Notes: generated by a model from the letters alone, not told the origin. A DNA stretch of 64,000 nt from Sphingomonas kyeonggiensis (GCF_014204495.1 NZ_JACHLN010000001.1:682001-746000); one strand, 5' to 3'; shown: positions 25,607 to 35,544, numbered from the stretch's first letter. Program-made: numbers and translations.

Positions 25607-26674
25607 TCAGCCTTCCTGCTTCAGTGACGCCATGTCGATGACGAAGCGGTACTTCACGTCGCTCTTCACCATCCGGTCATAGGCCGTCTCGATCTCGTCC
25701 ATGCGGATCATCTCGATGTCGGCGGTCAGCCCGTGCTGGTGGCAGAAATCGAGCATCTCCTGCGTCTCGGCGATGCCGCCGATCAGCGAGCCGGCGATCG
25801 AGCGGCGCTTGAACACCAGGTTGAAGACGTTCGGCGACGGGTGGGCATGCTCGGGCACGCCGACGAGGGTGAGCGTACCGTCGCGCTTGAGCAGGCCGGT
25901 CAGCGCATCGAGGTCATGGCTCGCCGCCACCGTATCGAGGATGAAATCGAAGCTGTTGGCGTGGGCGGCCATCTCGTCCGCGTTGCGCGAGACGATCACT
26001 TCATGCGCGCCGAGCTTCTTCGCGTCCTCGATCTTGGCGGGCGAGGTGGTGAAGGCGACGACATGCGCGCCCATCGCCGCGGCGATCTTGATGCCCATGT
26101 GACCGAGGCCGCCGATGCCGACGATGCCGACCTTCTTGCCCGGCCCCGCATTCCAGTGGCGCAGCGGCGAATAGGTGGTGATGCCGGCGCAGAGCAACGG
26201 CGTGACCGCGGCCAGGTCCTTCTCGTCATGGCTGACCTTGAGGACGAAGCCTTCCTTCACGACGATATGATCGGAATAGCCGCCAAAGGTGTGGCCGCCG
26301 AGATGCGCGTCCGGGCCATTATAGGTGCCGACGAAGCCGGTGGTCTCGCAGAACTGCTCCTCGCTCTCCTGGCAGGACGGGCAATGGCCGCAGCTGTCGA
26401 CCATGCAGCCGACGCCGACCAGGTCGCCGACCGCGAACTTGGTGACGTCGCTGCCGACGGCGCTGACGCGGCCGACGATCTCGTGGCCGGGCACGCAGGG
26501 GAAGATCGTGCCGTCCCATTCGCTGCGCGCGGTGTGCAGGTCCGAATGGCAGACGCCGCAGAACAGGATGTCGATCGAGACGTCATCGGCCAGCAGGTCG
26601 CGGCGCTCGAAGGTGAAGGGCGCGAGCGGAGTGCTCGCCGACTGGGCGGCATAGGCCTTGGCTTGGGTGGTCAT
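25607..26674 (-). CDS. Zinc alcohol dehydrogenase, NADP-dependent YahK/CAD type
   Basis: 355 residues of the medium-chain dehydrogenase family, cinnamyl alcohol dehydrogenase / YahK branch. Catalytic zinc: Cys42 in CGVCHSDLH, His64 and Glu65 in VPGHEIVG. Structural zinc: Cys95, Cys98, Cys101 and Cys109. Rossmann motif GIGGLGHMGIKIA near 180. Reduces aldehydes with NADPH, broad range. Start ATG is chosen at MTTQAK; the upstream frame is out of register with the neighbouring tautomerase. 38 bases separate the two, so it is probably the last gene of cupin, tautomerase, ADH. Confidence 0.93.
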   Translation of the reverse strand: MTTQAKAYAAQSASTPLAPFTFERRDLLADDVSIDILFCGVCHSDLHTARSEWDGTIFPCVPGHEIVGRVSAVGSDVTKFAVGDLVGVGCMVDSCGHCPSCQESEEQFCETTGFVGTYNGPDAHLGGHTFGGYSDHIVVKEGFVLKVSHDEKDLAAVTPLLCAGITTYSPLRHWNAGPGKKVGIVGIGGLGHMGIKIAAAMGAHVVAFTTSPAKIEDAKKLGAHEVIVSRNADEMAAHANSFDFILDTVAASHDLDALTGLLKRDGTLTLVGVPEHAHPSPNVFNLVFKRRSIAGSLIGGIAETQEMLDFCHQHGLTADIEMIRMDEIETAYDRMVKSDVKYRFVIDMASLKQEG

Positions 26675-26712
26675 GTTGGTCCTCTGTTGCTTGATATCGG
26701 GGTTCAGGGGGG

Positions 26713-26937
26713 TCAGAGCGTGTAGCCGGGCGGCTTGAACAGCAGCTCGGGATGCGCGGCGATCTCGCTTCGGTAGAAGCCAGGCCAGTCGCCCATCGCG
26801 ACATCCTCGATCGCCACCGAGATGCTCTCCGGTGGCGACCCGATCGCGGCGGTCACGGCCTCGGCCAGCGCATCGGCGAGGCGCTGCTTGTCCGCATCCG
26901 AGCGGCCCGAGGCGAGCCGGAGCGTGACGTGCGGCAT
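26713..26937 (-). CDS. 4-Oxalocrotonate tautomerase-like protein
   Basis: 74 residues starting MPHVTLRL, so the mature N-terminus is the catalytic Pro. The block ADALAEAVTAAIGSPPESISVAIEDVAMGDW matches the 4-OT / YdcE families. Ends KPPGYTL. Typically a cytoplasmic enol-keto isomerase. The ATG overlaps the upstream cupin stop by one base (TGATG), so translation is coupled. A second tautomerase of the superfamily occurs at 39034 in the nusA operon. Confidence 0.87.
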   Translation of the reverse strand: MPHVTLRLASGRSDADKQRLADALAEAVTAAIGSPPESISVAIEDVAMGDWPGFYRSEIAAHPELLFKPPGYTL

Positions 26938-27434
26938 CAGCGCGCCTCGGCGGGGCCGGCGAGATAGACGGCGTCTGGGACATGCTCGAACCACTCGACC
27001 ATCTTGCCGTTCAGCGATTCCTGGATGGCGATATGGGTCATCGCACTGCCGGGGCTGGCACCATGCCAGTGGCGATGGCCGGGCGGGCACCAGATCACGT
27101 CGCCGGGGCGGATCTCGACCACGGCCTCGCCCTCGCACTGGGTCCAGCCGAGCCCGGCGGTGACGATCAGCGTCTGGCCGAGCGGATGGGTGTGCCAGGC
27201 GGTGCGGGCCCCGGGCTCGAAGGTGACGCTGGCGACGCCGAAGCGCGGATCCTCGGCGATGGTGAGCGGATCGATCCGCACCGAACCGGTGAACCAGTCG
27301 GCGGGCCCCTTTTGCGACGGCTGGCTGCCGTTCCGCTGAATGCGCATCTGCTGCTCCTGTGCCTGGGGCGCCTGCTGGGCGCAGGCAGCGAAGACGGGAA
27401 GGAGCGACGCCGCAGCCAGGACCAGCCGTTTCAT
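26937..27434 (-). CDS. Exported cupin-domain protein
   Basis: 165 residues. An N-terminal signal [18 protein letters not shown] ends in a possible lipobox (Cys18), followed by a Gln-rich linker. A single cupin domain spans about 65-140: [17 protein letters not shown] carries the first two His ligands, and [16 protein letters not shown] the last. Similar small exported cupins accompany tautomerase and alcohol dehydrogenase genes near LysR regulators in many proteobacteria and are often annotated as carboxymuconolactone-linked or quercetinase-like, without proven function. Confidence 0.85.
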   Translation of the reverse strand: MKRLVLAAASLLPVFAACAQQAPQAQEQQMRIQRNGSQPSQKGPADWFTGSVRIDPLTIAEDPRFGVASVTFEPGARTAWHTHPLGQTLIVTAGLGWTQCEGEAVVEIRPGDVIWCPPGHRHWHGASPGSAMTHIAIQESLNGKMVEWFEHVPDAVYLAGPAEAR

Positions 27435-27497
27435 GCGATCACCCCTTTTCCCTGATGCGCGCAGAAATGGGGTGCGAGCGCTCCGCCGATTAGGGGC

Positions 27498-27503
27498 TAT
27501 AAT
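27498..27503 (+). promoter_or_regulatory. Consensus -10 box upstream of the LysR gene
   Basis: Perfect TATAAT 30 bases before the LysR ATG in the divergent cupin-LysR gap. No clear -35 is found 17 bases upstream (GCGAGC region), which fits a regulated promoter. Confidence 0.5.
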
Positions 27504-27532
27504 GTGAACGCGCTTATGAGTATTTTTCAGCA

Positions 27533-28447
27533 ATGAATCGCCAGGACCTTGCCGATCTTTCCGCCTTCGTCGCGGTGGCGCGCGAGCGCAGCTTCACGCG
27601 GGCCGCGGCGCAGCTGGGCGTCACCCCTTCCGCGCTGAGCCATTGCATGCGCTCCCTGGAGGAGCGGCTGGGCGTGCGGCTGCTCAACCGCACCACCCGC
27701 AGCGTGACGCCGACCGAGGCGGGCGAGCGGATGCTGCGCACCGTTGCCTTCCATCTCGACGAGATCGCCACGCATGTCACCGCGCTCAACGACCTGCGCG
27801 ATCGGCCGGCGGGCAATATCCGGATCACCGCCGACGAGTTCTCGCTGCAGACGGTGCTGTGGCCGCGGCTGCGCGGCGTGCTGGCCGAGCACCCCGACAT
27901 CCATGTCGAGATCGAGACCGATTACCGGCTGGTCGACCTGGTCGCCGAGAAGTTCGATGCGGGCGTGCGGCTGGGTGACATCATCGACAAGGACATGATC
28001 GCGGTGCCGATCGGGCCGCCGGTGCGGATGCTGGTGGTGGCGACGCCAGCCTATTTCGAGAGATATGGCCGCCCGCAGACGCCGCAGGACCTTGCCGAAC
28101 ATAATTGCATCAACCTGCGTCTGCCGACGCTGGGCGGGCTGTACGCCTGGGAGTTCGAGCGCAATCGCCGCGAGCAGCGGGTCCGGGTCAGCGGCCAGCT
28201 GATCTTCAACAGCATCTTCCACATCCGCGATGCCACGCTGGAAGGCTTTGGCCTGTCCTACATGATGGAGGACCTGGTGCGCGACGCTTTGGCCGACGGC
28301 AGGCTGGAGGCGGTGCTGGAAGACTGGTCGCCGCCCTTTGCCGGCTACCATCTCTATTATCCCAGCCGCCGCCAGCCCACGCCGGCCTTCGCGGCGATCG
28401 TCGAGGCACTGCGCTGGCGCCCGGGGCGCGAGGCCCGGTCAGGCTGA
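27533..28447 (+). CDS. LysR family transcriptional regulator
   Basis: 304 residues. Winged helix-turn-helix at about 1-62: [20 protein letters not shown], then [20 protein letters not shown] and [20 protein letters not shown]. The effector domain follows from about 92 ([18 protein letters not shown]). It is divergent from the cupin-tautomerase-ADH operon with a 98-base gap, the standard arrangement for a LysR regulator and its target. Effector unknown. No RBS is obvious before the ATG (TTTTTCAGCA). Confidence 0.92.
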   Translation: MNRQDLADLSAFVAVARERSFTRAAAQLGVTPSALSHCMRSLEERLGVRLLNRTTRSVTPTEAGERMLRTVAFHLDEIATHVTALNDLRDRPAGNIRITADEFSLQTVLWPRLRGVLAEHPDIHVEIETDYRLVDLVAEKFDAGVRLGDIIDKDMIAVPIGPPVRMLVVATPAYFERYGRPQTPQDLAEHNCINLRLPTLGGLYAWEFERNRREQRVRVSGQLIFNSIFHIRDATLEGFGLSYMMEDLVRDALADGRLEAVLEDWSPPFAGYHLYYPSRRQPTPAFAAIVEALRWRPGREARSG

Positions 28448-28469
28448 CCGGGCTCCGCCTCCCCTTGCA

Positions 28470-30038
28470 TCAACGCAGCGAATAGGCCGTGATCGTGCCG
28501 CCGGGCGCCGTGCCGTTGATGATCGGCGTCACGATCAGCCGCCCCTCCGCGCCGATCGCCAGCGTGCCCGGCGTGGGTGCCGACCAGACGGTGGCATGCG
28601 TGTCGAGCGACACCGCATAGACCTTGGCGGAGGTGGAGAAGAGGACGAGATTGTCGGTGACGAGAATGTTGCCGAGGAACGTCTCGCCGGCCGGAACCGG
28701 CCAGGACCAGCGCACCACGCCATCATCCTCGCCGATCGCATCCAGCTGGCCGCGCGGATTGCTCGCGGCGAACAATACCCCCTTCGCCAGCGCCGGTGCG
28801 TTGCTGTAGGTGCCGGCGGTGCGCCAGGCGATCTTGCCGCCCTCGATGTCGTAGCTGACCAGCGGGAAGGAAATGGGATAGATGCCCATTCCCGTGCCCG
28901 AATAGGCGATCGCGTTCTTGCGCGCGCCCAGGATCGGGCCGCCGGCATAGGAATAGCCGTTCCACACCCAGAAGGGATCCGCGATGCTCTTGACCAGCGC
29001 GCCGTCCGAGCGGCGATAGACGTCGAGGCTGCCCGAGTAATAATAGACATACTGGTCGTCGGCCGCGGGCGTGGCGCCGTCCCACACCTTCCCGGACACG
29101 CCGTTCGCCGTCCAGCGGGTGACGCCGTTGTCGAGATTGTAGCTGTAGACGACGTTGCCGTAATAGCCGGATGCCAGATACAGCTCGCGGCCGACCGCGG
29201 TGGGCTGGGCGAAGACCGACCATTGCGAGGCGAACAGCATGTTGCGAACGAACTGGCCGTTCGCGGCCGTGAGCGTGACGATCCGATTCTCGCCGGAGGA
29301 CGTGAACATGGTGACGACCTGCAGCTGGTCGCCGCTCACCGTCGGGCCGCTGCCGTCCGAGATCGGGCCCAGGTCATAGGCCCAGCGCTGCGCGCCGGTG
29401 GCGCTGTCCAGCGCGTAGACGCTCGTGCCCGCGCTCGCCTTGCGCGTCAGGAAGATCGTGCCGCCCTTGGTCGATACCGGGCGGAAGCTGCCGGCATCGG
29501 CAAAGCTCTTGTCCCACAGTTTCGCGAACTTGGCCGGATCGAAGCTGGCATGGACATAGGCGGTGTGCCCGGCCGAGCGCTGGAACATCTCCCAGTCGTT
29601 GAGCTTGACGTCGAGCGTGTAGCGGAAGGTCTGGGTGGAGCCGGGATATACTTCCGCGCACGCCGTGTCGCGGCAGAGCCGGAAGGTTACATCGCCGCTG
29701 CGCGATTCCGCGCTGAGGCCGGCAAGGCTCTTCAGCGAGACGGTGTAGCTCTTGCCCGACTGGACGATGTCCCCATCCTGCGACAGCAGTTTGTCGTCGA
29801 AGCTGATCCGGGGATAGATCGCCGTGCTCGCGGTGCCGCTATAGGTGGCGACGAAGGAGAAGCTCGCCCGGCTGTCGCTCTCGATGGCCGACTGGCTCTG
29901 CGCCGCCTTGTCGAGCGTGACCGCCAGGGTCGGGACGGGCGTGGGAGTCGGCGTCGAGACGCTGCCGCCCGTGCCTCCACCCCCGCCGGAACAGCCGGCG
30001 AGCAACAACATCCCGCCGAACGGCATCAACTTGCGCAT
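28470..30038 (-). CDS. Lipoprotein with PQQ-like beta-propeller
   Basis: 522 residues. Lipobox LLLAGC with Cys16, then Gly and Thr/Pro linkers, an Ig-like/adhesion-type region (about 40-135, with KSYTVSLKSLAGLSAESRSG and two cysteines RLCRDTACAEV), and a beta-propeller from about 160 with repeated blade signatures (VYALDSATGAQRWAYDLG, VYSYNLDNGVTRWTANG, VYAVSLDTHATVW). Blades resemble PQQ/BamB repeats but I see no cofactor residues, so a structural or binding role is likelier than catalysis. Convergent with the LysR gene, 22 bases apart. Confidence 0.8.
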   Translation of the reverse strand: MRKLMPFGGMLLLAGCSGGGGGTGGSVSTPTPTPVPTLAVTLDKAAQSQSAIESDSRASFSFVATYSGTASTAIYPRISFDDKLLSQDGDIVQSGKSYTVSLKSLAGLSAESRSGDVTFRLCRDTACAEVYPGSTQTFRYTLDVKLNDWEMFQRSAGHTAYVHASFDPAKFAKLWDKSFADAGSFRPVSTKGGTIFLTRKASAGTSVYALDSATGAQRWAYDLGPISDGSGPTVSGDQLQVVTMFTSSGENRIVTLTAANGQFVRNMLFASQWSVFAQPTAVGRELYLASGYYGNVVYSYNLDNGVTRWTANGVSGKVWDGATPAADDQYVYYYSGSLDVYRRSDGALVKSIADPFWVWNGYSYAGGPILGARKNAIAYSGTGMGIYPISFPLVSYDIEGGKIAWRTAGTYSNAPALAKGVLFAASNPRGQLDAIGEDDGVVRWSWPVPAGETFLGNILVTDNLVLFSTSAKVYAVSLDTHATVWSAPTPGTLAIGAEGRLIVTPIINGTAPGGTITAYSLR

Positions 30039-30160
30039 GGAAATCCCCCTCTTTGCCGCGCCACCGCCGGGCCATCGGCACCGGCGGATGTGACAGGCTG
30101 AGGAGTGTTCAACAAGGTACTGAGAAAAGGGATTATCCCGATTTGGTGAAATCGCCCGGG

Positions 30161-30193
30161 CAAAGAAAAGGGCCCGCGTTGCCGCGAGCCCCT
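30161..30193 (-). terminator. Intrinsic terminator after pnp
   Basis: On the minus strand GGGGCTCGCG, loop GCAA, CGCGGGCCC then TTTTCTTTG: a GC stem with one G-U followed by a T-run, about 30 bases downstream of the pnp stop. Confidence 0.8.
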
Positions 30194-30221
30194 CTCATGC
30201 TTTTCGGGTTTCCCCGGACGA

Positions 30222-32567
30222 TCAGTCGTCGGCGCCGGTGAGGAACGCCGGCAGGCCGATGTCCTCGCCGCCTTCGTCCTTCGACTCCGAGCGCTCACGG
30301 CGCGGGCCGCGATCGCCACGATCGCCACGCGGACCACGATCACGATCGCCGCCTTCGCGACGCGGACCACGGTCGCCGCCACGGCCACCGTCGCGACGAC
30401 GGTCACCGCGGTCGCCACGATCACCGCGCGGCTCGCGCGGTTCGCGGGCGGGACGGGTATCTTCGAGCTCTTCGCCGGTCTCCTGGTCGACGACGCGCAT
30501 CGACAGGCGAACCTTGCCGCGCGGATCGATCTCGAGGACCTTGACCTTGACTTCCTGGCCTTCGGTCAGGGCGTCCGAGACCTTCTCGACGCGCTCGTTC
30601 TTGATCTCCGAGACGTGGACGAGACCGTCCTTGCCGCCCATGAAGTTCACGAAGGCGCCGAAATCGACGAGGTTGACGACCTTGCCGGTGTAGATCTTGC
30701 CGACTTCCGCCTCTTCGACGATGCCCTTGATCCAGTTGATCGCGGCTTCGATCTGCGAGACGTCGCTCGACGAGACCTTGATCACGCCCTCGTCGTCGAT
30801 GTCGACCTTGGCGCCGGTGGTGGCGACGATCTCGCGGATCACCTTGCCGCCGGTGCCGATCACGTCACGGATCTTCGACTTGTCGATCGTGAAGGTCTCG
30901 ATGCGCGGTGCGTGCGCCGAGAGCTCCGAACGGGTCGCCGACAGGGCCTTGTTCATCTCGCCCAGGATGTGGGCGCGACCGTCCTTGGCCTGGTTCAGCG
31001 CGGCTTCGAAGATCTCCTTGGTGATGCCGGCGATCTTGATGTCCATCTGCATCGTGGTGATGCCTTCGGACGTGCCCGCCACCTTGAAGTCCATGTCGCC
31101 GAGGTGATCTTCATCACCCAGGATGTCCGACAGGATCGCGAAGTCCTTGCCCTCGAGGATCAGGCCCATGGCGATGCCCGAGACCGGACGCTTGATCGGC
31201 ACGCCGGCGTCCATCATCGCGAGGCTGCCGCCGCAGACCGACGCCATCGACGACGAGCCGTTCGACTCGGTGATGTCGCTGGTCAGGCGGATCGTGTAGG
31301 GGAACTCTTCCTTGGTCGGCAGCACCGGGTGCAGCGCGCGCCAGGCGAGCTTGCCGTGGCCGACTTCGCGACGGCCCGGGGCGCCGAAGCGGCCCACTTC
31401 GCCGACCGAATAGGGCGGGAAGTTATAGTGCAGCATGAAGTTCTGGTACGACAGGCCACCCAGGCCGTCGATCATCTGCTCGGCGTCCTTGGTGCCCAGG
31501 GTTGCCGTTGCGATCGTCTGGGTCTCGCCGCGGGTGAACAGGGCCGAGCCATGCGCACGCGGGAGGAAGTGCGTCTCCGCCTCGATCGGGCGGATCTGCG
31601 TAGTGGTGCGGCCGTCGATGCGCTTGCCGTCCTTGAGGATGGCGGTGCGGACGATCTCGGCTTCCAGCTTCTTGGTCAGCTTGATGCCGGCCATGACTTC
31701 CTGGGGCGAGAGGCCGTCTTCGGCGAACTTCGCCTTCGCCTTCGCACGCGCCTCGTTGAGGGCGTTCGAGCGGGCCGACTTGTCGGTCAGCTTGTAAGCG
31801 GCGGTGATGTCCTTGCCGATCAGCTTCTTGATCGAGTCCTTGAGCTTGGCGTTGTCGTCCGACTTCGCCATTTCCCACGGATCCTTGGCGGCCTGCTCGG
31901 CGAGCTTGATGATCGCCTTGACGACTTCGCGGCACGCATCGTGCGCGAACAGCACGGCGCCGAGCATGATCTCTTCCGAAAGCTCCTTGGCTTCCGATTC
32001 GACCATCATCACCGCGTCATAGGTAGCGGCGACGACGAGATCGAGATCGCCGGCGGCGACCTGCTCGTCGGTCGGGTTCAGGATGTACTCGCCATCGACA
32101 TAGCCGACGCGCGCGGCGCCGATCGGGCCCATGAACGGCACGCCCGAGATGGTGAGCGCTGCCGAGGCGGCGACCATCGCGAGGATGTCCGGCTCGTTCT
32201 CGCCGTCATAGCTCAGGACCTGAGCGATGGCGTTGATCTCGTTGTAGAAGCCTTCCGGGAACAGCGGGCGGATCGGGCGGTCGATGAGACGCGAGACCAA
32301 AGTCTCCTTCTCGGTGGCGCCGCGCTCGCGCTTGAAGAAGCCACCCGGGATACGGCCGGCGGCCGAGAACTTTTCCTGGTAGTGGACGGTCAGCGGGAAG
32401 AAGTCCTGGCCTTCCTTCACGCTCTTGGCGGCGGTCACCGCGCAGAGAACCACGGTTTCGCCGAGGGTCGCCATCACGGCGCCGTCAGCCTGGCGGGCAA
32501 CCTTGCCCGTTTCGAGAGTCAGCGTCTTGCCGCCCCACTCGATCGATACAGTCTTCTTGTCGAACAT
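30222..32567 (-). CDS. pnp: Polynucleotide phosphorylase
   Basis: 781 residues. Trimeric 3'-5' phosphorolytic exoribonuclease. Two RNase PH domains (about 1-145 and 315-545), a helical linker, a KH domain with the GxxG loop [13 protein letters not shown] (about 565) and an S1 domain ([20 protein letters not shown], about 625-690). The last 75 residues are an Arg/Gly/Asp tail with GDRGDRG repeats, longer than the enterobacterial end and of unknown use; RG-rich tails often bind RNA. Ends [10 protein letters not shown]. It is preceded by a terminator after rpsO, so it has partial independent control as in other bacteria. Confidence 0.96.
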   Translation of the reverse strand: MFDKKTVSIEWGGKTLTLETGKVARQADGAVMATLGETVVLCAVTAAKSVKEGQDFFPLTVHYQEKFSAAGRIPGGFFKRERGATEKETLVSRLIDRPIRPLFPEGFYNEINAIAQVLSYDGENEPDILAMVAASAALTISGVPFMGPIGAARVGYVDGEYILNPTDEQVAAGDLDLVVAATYDAVMMVESEAKELSEEIMLGAVLFAHDACREVVKAIIKLAEQAAKDPWEMAKSDDNAKLKDSIKKLIGKDITAAYKLTDKSARSNALNEARAKAKAKFAEDGLSPQEVMAGIKLTKKLEAEIVRTAILKDGKRIDGRTTTQIRPIEAETHFLPRAHGSALFTRGETQTIATATLGTKDAEQMIDGLGGLSYQNFMLHYNFPPYSVGEVGRFGAPGRREVGHGKLAWRALHPVLPTKEEFPYTIRLTSDITESNGSSSMASVCGGSLAMMDAGVPIKRPVSGIAMGLILEGKDFAILSDILGDEDHLGDMDFKVAGTSEGITTMQMDIKIAGITKEIFEAALNQAKDGRAHILGEMNKALSATRSELSAHAPRIETFTIDKSKIRDVIGTGGKVIREIVATTGAKVDIDDEGVIKVSSSDVSQIEAAINWIKGIVEEAEVGKIYTGKVVNLVDFGAFVNFMGGKDGLVHVSEIKNERVEKVSDALTEGQEVKVKVLEIDPRGKVRLSMRVVDQETGEELEDTRPAREPREPRGDRGDRGDRRRDGGRGGDRGPRREGGDRDRGPRGDRGDRGPRRERSESKDEGGEDIGLPAFLTGADD

Positions 32568-32710
32568 TGTTTTTCCTTCACACCCGCTGCCCGATGCAGC
32601 GGGGGCCTATGGAGAGAGCCGTACGTGGCTCGTGGGACTGGCCGAATTGCCGATCCCCCGTCTGCTCCGCTGCGTGGGAGCCTGACGCCGGCACTAGCCT
32701 GCCGGGATGA

Positions 32711-32736
32711 CAAAAAGGCGACCCGAAGGCCGCCTT
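32711..32736 (-). terminator. Intrinsic terminator between rpsO and pnp
   Basis: Minus strand AAAGGCGGCC-TTCG-GGTCGCCTTTTTG: a 7-bp GC stem with a stable TTCG loop and T-run, 6 bases after the rpsO stop. It should reduce but not necessarily block read-through into pnp. Confidence 0.85.
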
Positions 32737-32741
32737 TCCGG

Positions 32742-33011
32742 TTACTTGCGAAGACCGAGCTTCGCGATGAGGTCGGTGTAGCGACCCTCGTCCTTCTTCT
32801 TCAGATAGTCGAGGAGGCTACGGCGCTTGTTGACCAGCATGAGCAGGCCGCGACGCGAATGGTTGTCCTTGGCGTGCGTCTTGAAGTGCTCGGTCAGGTT
32901 GGCGATGCGCTCCGAGAGGATCGCGATCTGCACTTCGGGGCTGCCGGTGTCGGTGCCGCCGCGTGCATGTTCCTTGATCAGCGCTTCCTTGCGCTCTGCA
33001 GTGATCGACAT
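32742..33011 (-). CDS. rpsO: 30S ribosomal protein S15
   Basis: 89 residues, the invariant length for S15. [20 protein letters not shown] and [21 protein letters not shown] are conserved, the latter binding 16S rRNA helix 22. Ends KLGLRK. It follows truB by 20 bases, as in most bacteria, and is followed by an intrinsic terminator and pnp. In other bacteria S15 autoregulates its own messenger; no clear pseudoknot was worked out here. Confidence 0.98.
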   Translation of the reverse strand: MSITAERKEALIKEHARGGTDTGSPEVQIAILSERIANLTEHFKTHAKDNHSRRGLLMLVNKRRSLLDYLKKKDEGRYTDLIAKLGLRK

Positions 33012-33031
33012 AGTCTTTCCTTCGACATCGC

Positions 33032-33913
33032 TTAGATATTGAAGCCGCGGACGACCCGGATTTCACCGGATAGAGCCTCCACCAGCGCGATCGGGGTATC
33101 CCCCAGGCACGCGAAATATTGGCCGTCTTCCTTGGCGATCCCGGCCAGAACCTGCCCTTGTCGGAGCAGCCCTGCCTGGTCGGGGGTGAGGGATAGAGCC
33201 GGGATGTCGTCCAGCCCCGCCCTCAATGGCAGGAGAAGTTGTTCAAGGGAGCGGCCCTTAGCGGCTTCGTCCAGTTTGTCCAGCGAAATCGCAGACTCCA
33301 GGGTGAAGGGACCGGCCTTCACCCGGCGCAGCATGGTGACATGGCCGACGCTGCCGAGCGCCAGCGCGATGTCCCGCGCAAGGCTGCGGATATAGGTGCC
33401 CTTGGAAACATGCGCGCGCAGGGTCACCGAGTCCGCGTCATGCCCCTCGATCGTCAGCGCATGGATGGTGACCGCACGGCTGGCCAGCTTCACCTCTTCG
33501 CCGGCGCGGGCGAGGTCATAGGCGCGCTCGCCATCGACCTTGAGCGCGGAATAGGCGGGCGGCACCTGATCGATCGGACCGGTGAAGCGCGGCAGCACCG
33601 CTTCGACCTGCGCAAGCGTGGGGCGCACATCCGACGTCGCGACTTCCTTGCCTTCGAGATCGAGCGTGTCGGTCTGCACGCCGAACCCAATGGTGAAGTC
33701 ATACACCTTGTCGCTGTCGAGCATCCGGCCCGCCAGCTTGGTCGCCTCGCCCAGCGCGATCGGCAGCACCCCGGTCGCCAGCGGATCGAGCGTGCCGCCA
33801 TGACCGACCTTGAACTTGCCGTACTTGCCGTCGCGCAGCGCGCGCTTGACGGCGCTCACGCCCTGGGTCGAGCCGAGGCCCAAAGGTTTGTCGATTATGA
33901 TCCAGCCATGCAT
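33032..33913 (-). CDS. truB: tRNA pseudouridine-55 synthase TruB
   Basis: 293 residues. Modifies U55 of the tRNA T-loop. Catalytic Asp43 in [19 protein letters not shown], and [21 protein letters not shown] and [16 protein letters not shown] are further conserved blocks. A short PUA-like C-terminus ends VVRGFNI. ATG start. Here it sits downstream of a DUF6491 gene and tdk instead of directly after rbfA, the order in many bacteria, so two genes have been inserted. Confidence 0.96.
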   Translation of the reverse strand: MHGWIIIDKPLGLGSTQGVSAVKRALRDGKYGKFKVGHGGTLDPLATGVLPIALGEATKLAGRMLDSDKVYDFTIGFGVQTDTLDLEGKEVATSDVRPTLAQVEAVLPRFTGPIDQVPPAYSALKVDGERAYDLARAGEEVKLASRAVTIHALTIEGHDADSVTLRAHVSKGTYIRSLARDIALALGSVGHVTMLRRVKAGPFTLESAISLDKLDEAAKGRSLEQLLLPLRAGLDDIPALSLTPDQAGLLRQGQVLAGIAKEDGQYFACLGDTPIALVEALSGEIRVVRGFNI

Positions 33914-33966
33914 CCGCGGCGCCCTAGCGGAGCCGCGGGCACAGGGCCAGCATCACTGGGCCAGCA

Positions 33967-34374
33967 TCAGGCTGCCGGCTTGGCCTTCTTCGCTTTCTTC
34001 GCCTTCACCGGCGGCGGTCCGCTGTGCACGATATTGGCGATCTGGCAGCGCTCGCGCCCGGCGAAGATCGTGTCGCCGCGATCGATCTCCGAGGCGCCCG
34101 GGAAGGTCTTGAAGCCGACGCCGATCGCGAAGGGCAGGTTGTTGCAGCGGCTGAGGAACGAGACGTAGTACCAGTTGCGCCGCGCATCCTGGACATAGAC
34201 GCCGTCGCCGCTGTCGGTGGCATCGAAGGTGCGGATGTCGCTCTGGGTGAAGAACGGGATCGAGGCCTGCTCGCCCGACTTGGGCCCGGGCGTCGGCCCC
34301 GATTGCTGGGCCGAGGCGGCGGTGGCGGCGAACATCAGCGGCAGGGCACAGGCGAGAATGGTCTTGCGAAACAT
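33967..34374 (-). CDS. DUF6491-like exported protein
   Basis: 135 residues. Signal peptide of about 24 residues (ATAASAQQ) sets the start; the frame upstream is not coding. The domain has FFTQSDIRTFDATDSGDGVYV, WYYVSFLSRCNN and FAGRERCQIANIV with two cysteines that may pair. It ends in a Lys/Ala tail (VKAKKAKKAKPAA). This fits the small periplasmic DUF6491 family common in sphingomonads and Xanthomonas, function unknown. Located between tdk and truB in the translation operon. Confidence 0.75.
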   Translation of the reverse strand: MFRKTILACALPLMFAATAASAQQSGPTPGPKSGEQASIPFFTQSDIRTFDATDSGDGVYVQDARRNWYYVSFLSRCNNLPFAIGVGFKTFPGASEIDRGDTIFAGRERCQIANIVHSGPPPVKAKKAKKAKPAA

Positions 34375-34432
34375 GGGTCTTCTCCTTTGCGGAGAACGAG
34401 ATGGGGCGCTCCTTGCCGCGCTTGTATAATAC

Positions 34433-35008
34433 TTAGGCTGTACGCTGCATGAAGTGGCGGCGGCACAGCGCCACATAGCGCTCATTGCCCCCGACCTCGC
34501 GCTGCTCGCCCTGGCGCACGGCATTGCCCTCGCCGTCGACGCGCAGATTCATAATCGCCTTGCGCCCGCATTCGCAGACCGACTTAATCTCGACCAGCGA
34601 GTCGGCCAGCGCGAGCAGCTCGGCCGAGCCGGGGAACAACGCCCCCTGGAAATCGGTGCGCAGGCCATAGCAGAGCACCGGGATGCCGACTTCGTCCGCG
34701 AGATGCGCCAGCTGGCGAACCTGGATGGGCGAGAGGAACTGCGATTCATCGACCAGGATGCAGGCGAGCGGCGCCTCGTAATGCGCATCCTCGGCGATGC
34801 GGCGCAGATCGGTGTCTTCCTCGAACGGGATCGCGCTGGCGCTGATGCCGAGCCGCGAGTCGATCACACCCTTGCCACCGCGATCATGGATGCCCGCGGT
34901 GAACAACAGGGTGCGCATGCCGCGCTCGCGATAGTTGAAATCGGCCTGAAGCAGCGTGGTCGATTTGCCCGCGTTCATCGAGGCATAGTAGAAATAGAGC
35001 TTGGCCAT
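34433..35008 (-). CDS. tdk: Thymidine kinase
   Basis: 191 residues, type II (TK1-like) thymidine kinase for salvage. P-loop YYASMNAGKSTTLLQ with Lys15 and Ser16, a DESQFL Walker B-like segment (LVDESQFLSP) with the catalytic Glu, lid region with VCECGRKAIMNLR, and CRRHF near the end as remaining zinc ligand area. It lies in the nusA-rbfA-truB cluster between rbfA and a DUF6491 gene, which is not a usual place. Confidence 0.94.
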   Translation of the reverse strand: MAKLYFYYASMNAGKSTTLLQADFNYRERGMRTLLFTAGIHDRGGKGVIDSRLGISASAIPFEEDTDLRRIAEDAHYEAPLACILVDESQFLSPIQVRQLAHLADEVGIPVLCYGLRTDFQGALFPGSAELLALADSLVEIKSVCECGRKAIMNLRVDGEGNAVRQGEQREVGGNERYVALCRRHFMQRTA

Positions 35009-35079
35009 GGGGCGATCTGCGCCCGCCGCCGCCGCGCGGTCAATCGCCGCGCGCGCTTATCCTGTGGATGCAGGAAGCC

Positions 35080-35487
35080 TCAGCCCGCAGCGCCGTCCTC
35101 GTCGCCCAGGTCCTGCGCCACCTTGGGATCGCGCAGCAGCTTGTCGATATGGCTGCCCTCGTCGAAGCTCTCGTCCGCCAGGAACTTGAGCTTGGCCGCG
35201 TATTTCATCTTCACCCGGTGGGCGACTTCGCGCTGGAGATAGGCGGTGTTGGTGCGCAGCGCCTTGATCACCACTTCCTCGTCCTTGCCGAGCAGCGGCT
35301 TCACGAACACCGTCGCGTGGCGCAGGTCGGGCGACATGCGCACTTCGGTGATCGAGACCATGTGCTTGGCCAGCACCTCGTCATGCACGTCGCCGCGCTG
35401 CAGGATCTCGCTCAGCACATGACGCACCTGCTCGCCCACGCGCAGAAGGCGGACGGAACGTTCTTCGGTGGTGGTCTGCGTCTTCAT
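35080..35487 (-). CDS. rbfA: Ribosome-binding factor A
   Basis: 135 residues. KH-like fold needed for late 30S maturation and cold adaptation. The N-terminus [40 protein letters not shown] and [20 protein letters not shown] are the family blocks, and [20 protein letters not shown] with [17 protein letters not shown] closes the domain. The C-terminus is short and acidic. It lies 57 bases after infB with a hairpin in the gap. Confidence 0.96.
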   Translation of the reverse strand: MKTQTTTEERSVRLLRVGEQVRHVLSEILQRGDVHDEVLAKHMVSITEVRMSPDLRHATVFVKPLLGKDEEVVIKALRTNTAYLQREVAHRVKMKYAAKLKFLADESFDEGSHIDKLLRDPKVAQDLGDEDGAAG

Positions 35488-35500
35488 GGCCTGATCTCCG

Positions 35501-35536
35501 CTCCCTCCCCCACCTTGCAGGCAAGGAGAGGGAGGG
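35501..35536. repeat. Hairpin resembling element A ends, between infB and rbfA
   Basis: CTCCCTCCCCCACCTTGCAG then GCAAGGAGAGGGAGGG. A Pu/Py palindrome similar to the ends of the 150-bp element but without its core, so possibly a solo end or an independent hairpin. Confidence 0.45.
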
Positions 35537-35544
35537 AAAACAGC

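Noticed and set aside
25397..25627. Small plus-strand frame starting MSRARRAWFRAH after the tmRNA
   Set aside because: It passes through two terminator-like hairpins and ends inside the alcohol dehydrogenase gene, with no RBS and an Arg/Gly-rich end.
30615..33035. Long plus-strand frames opposite pnp and infB
   Set aside because: They mirror conserved genes codon by codon (also at 35068-38292), have no motifs, and would cross the two intrinsic terminators and rpsO.
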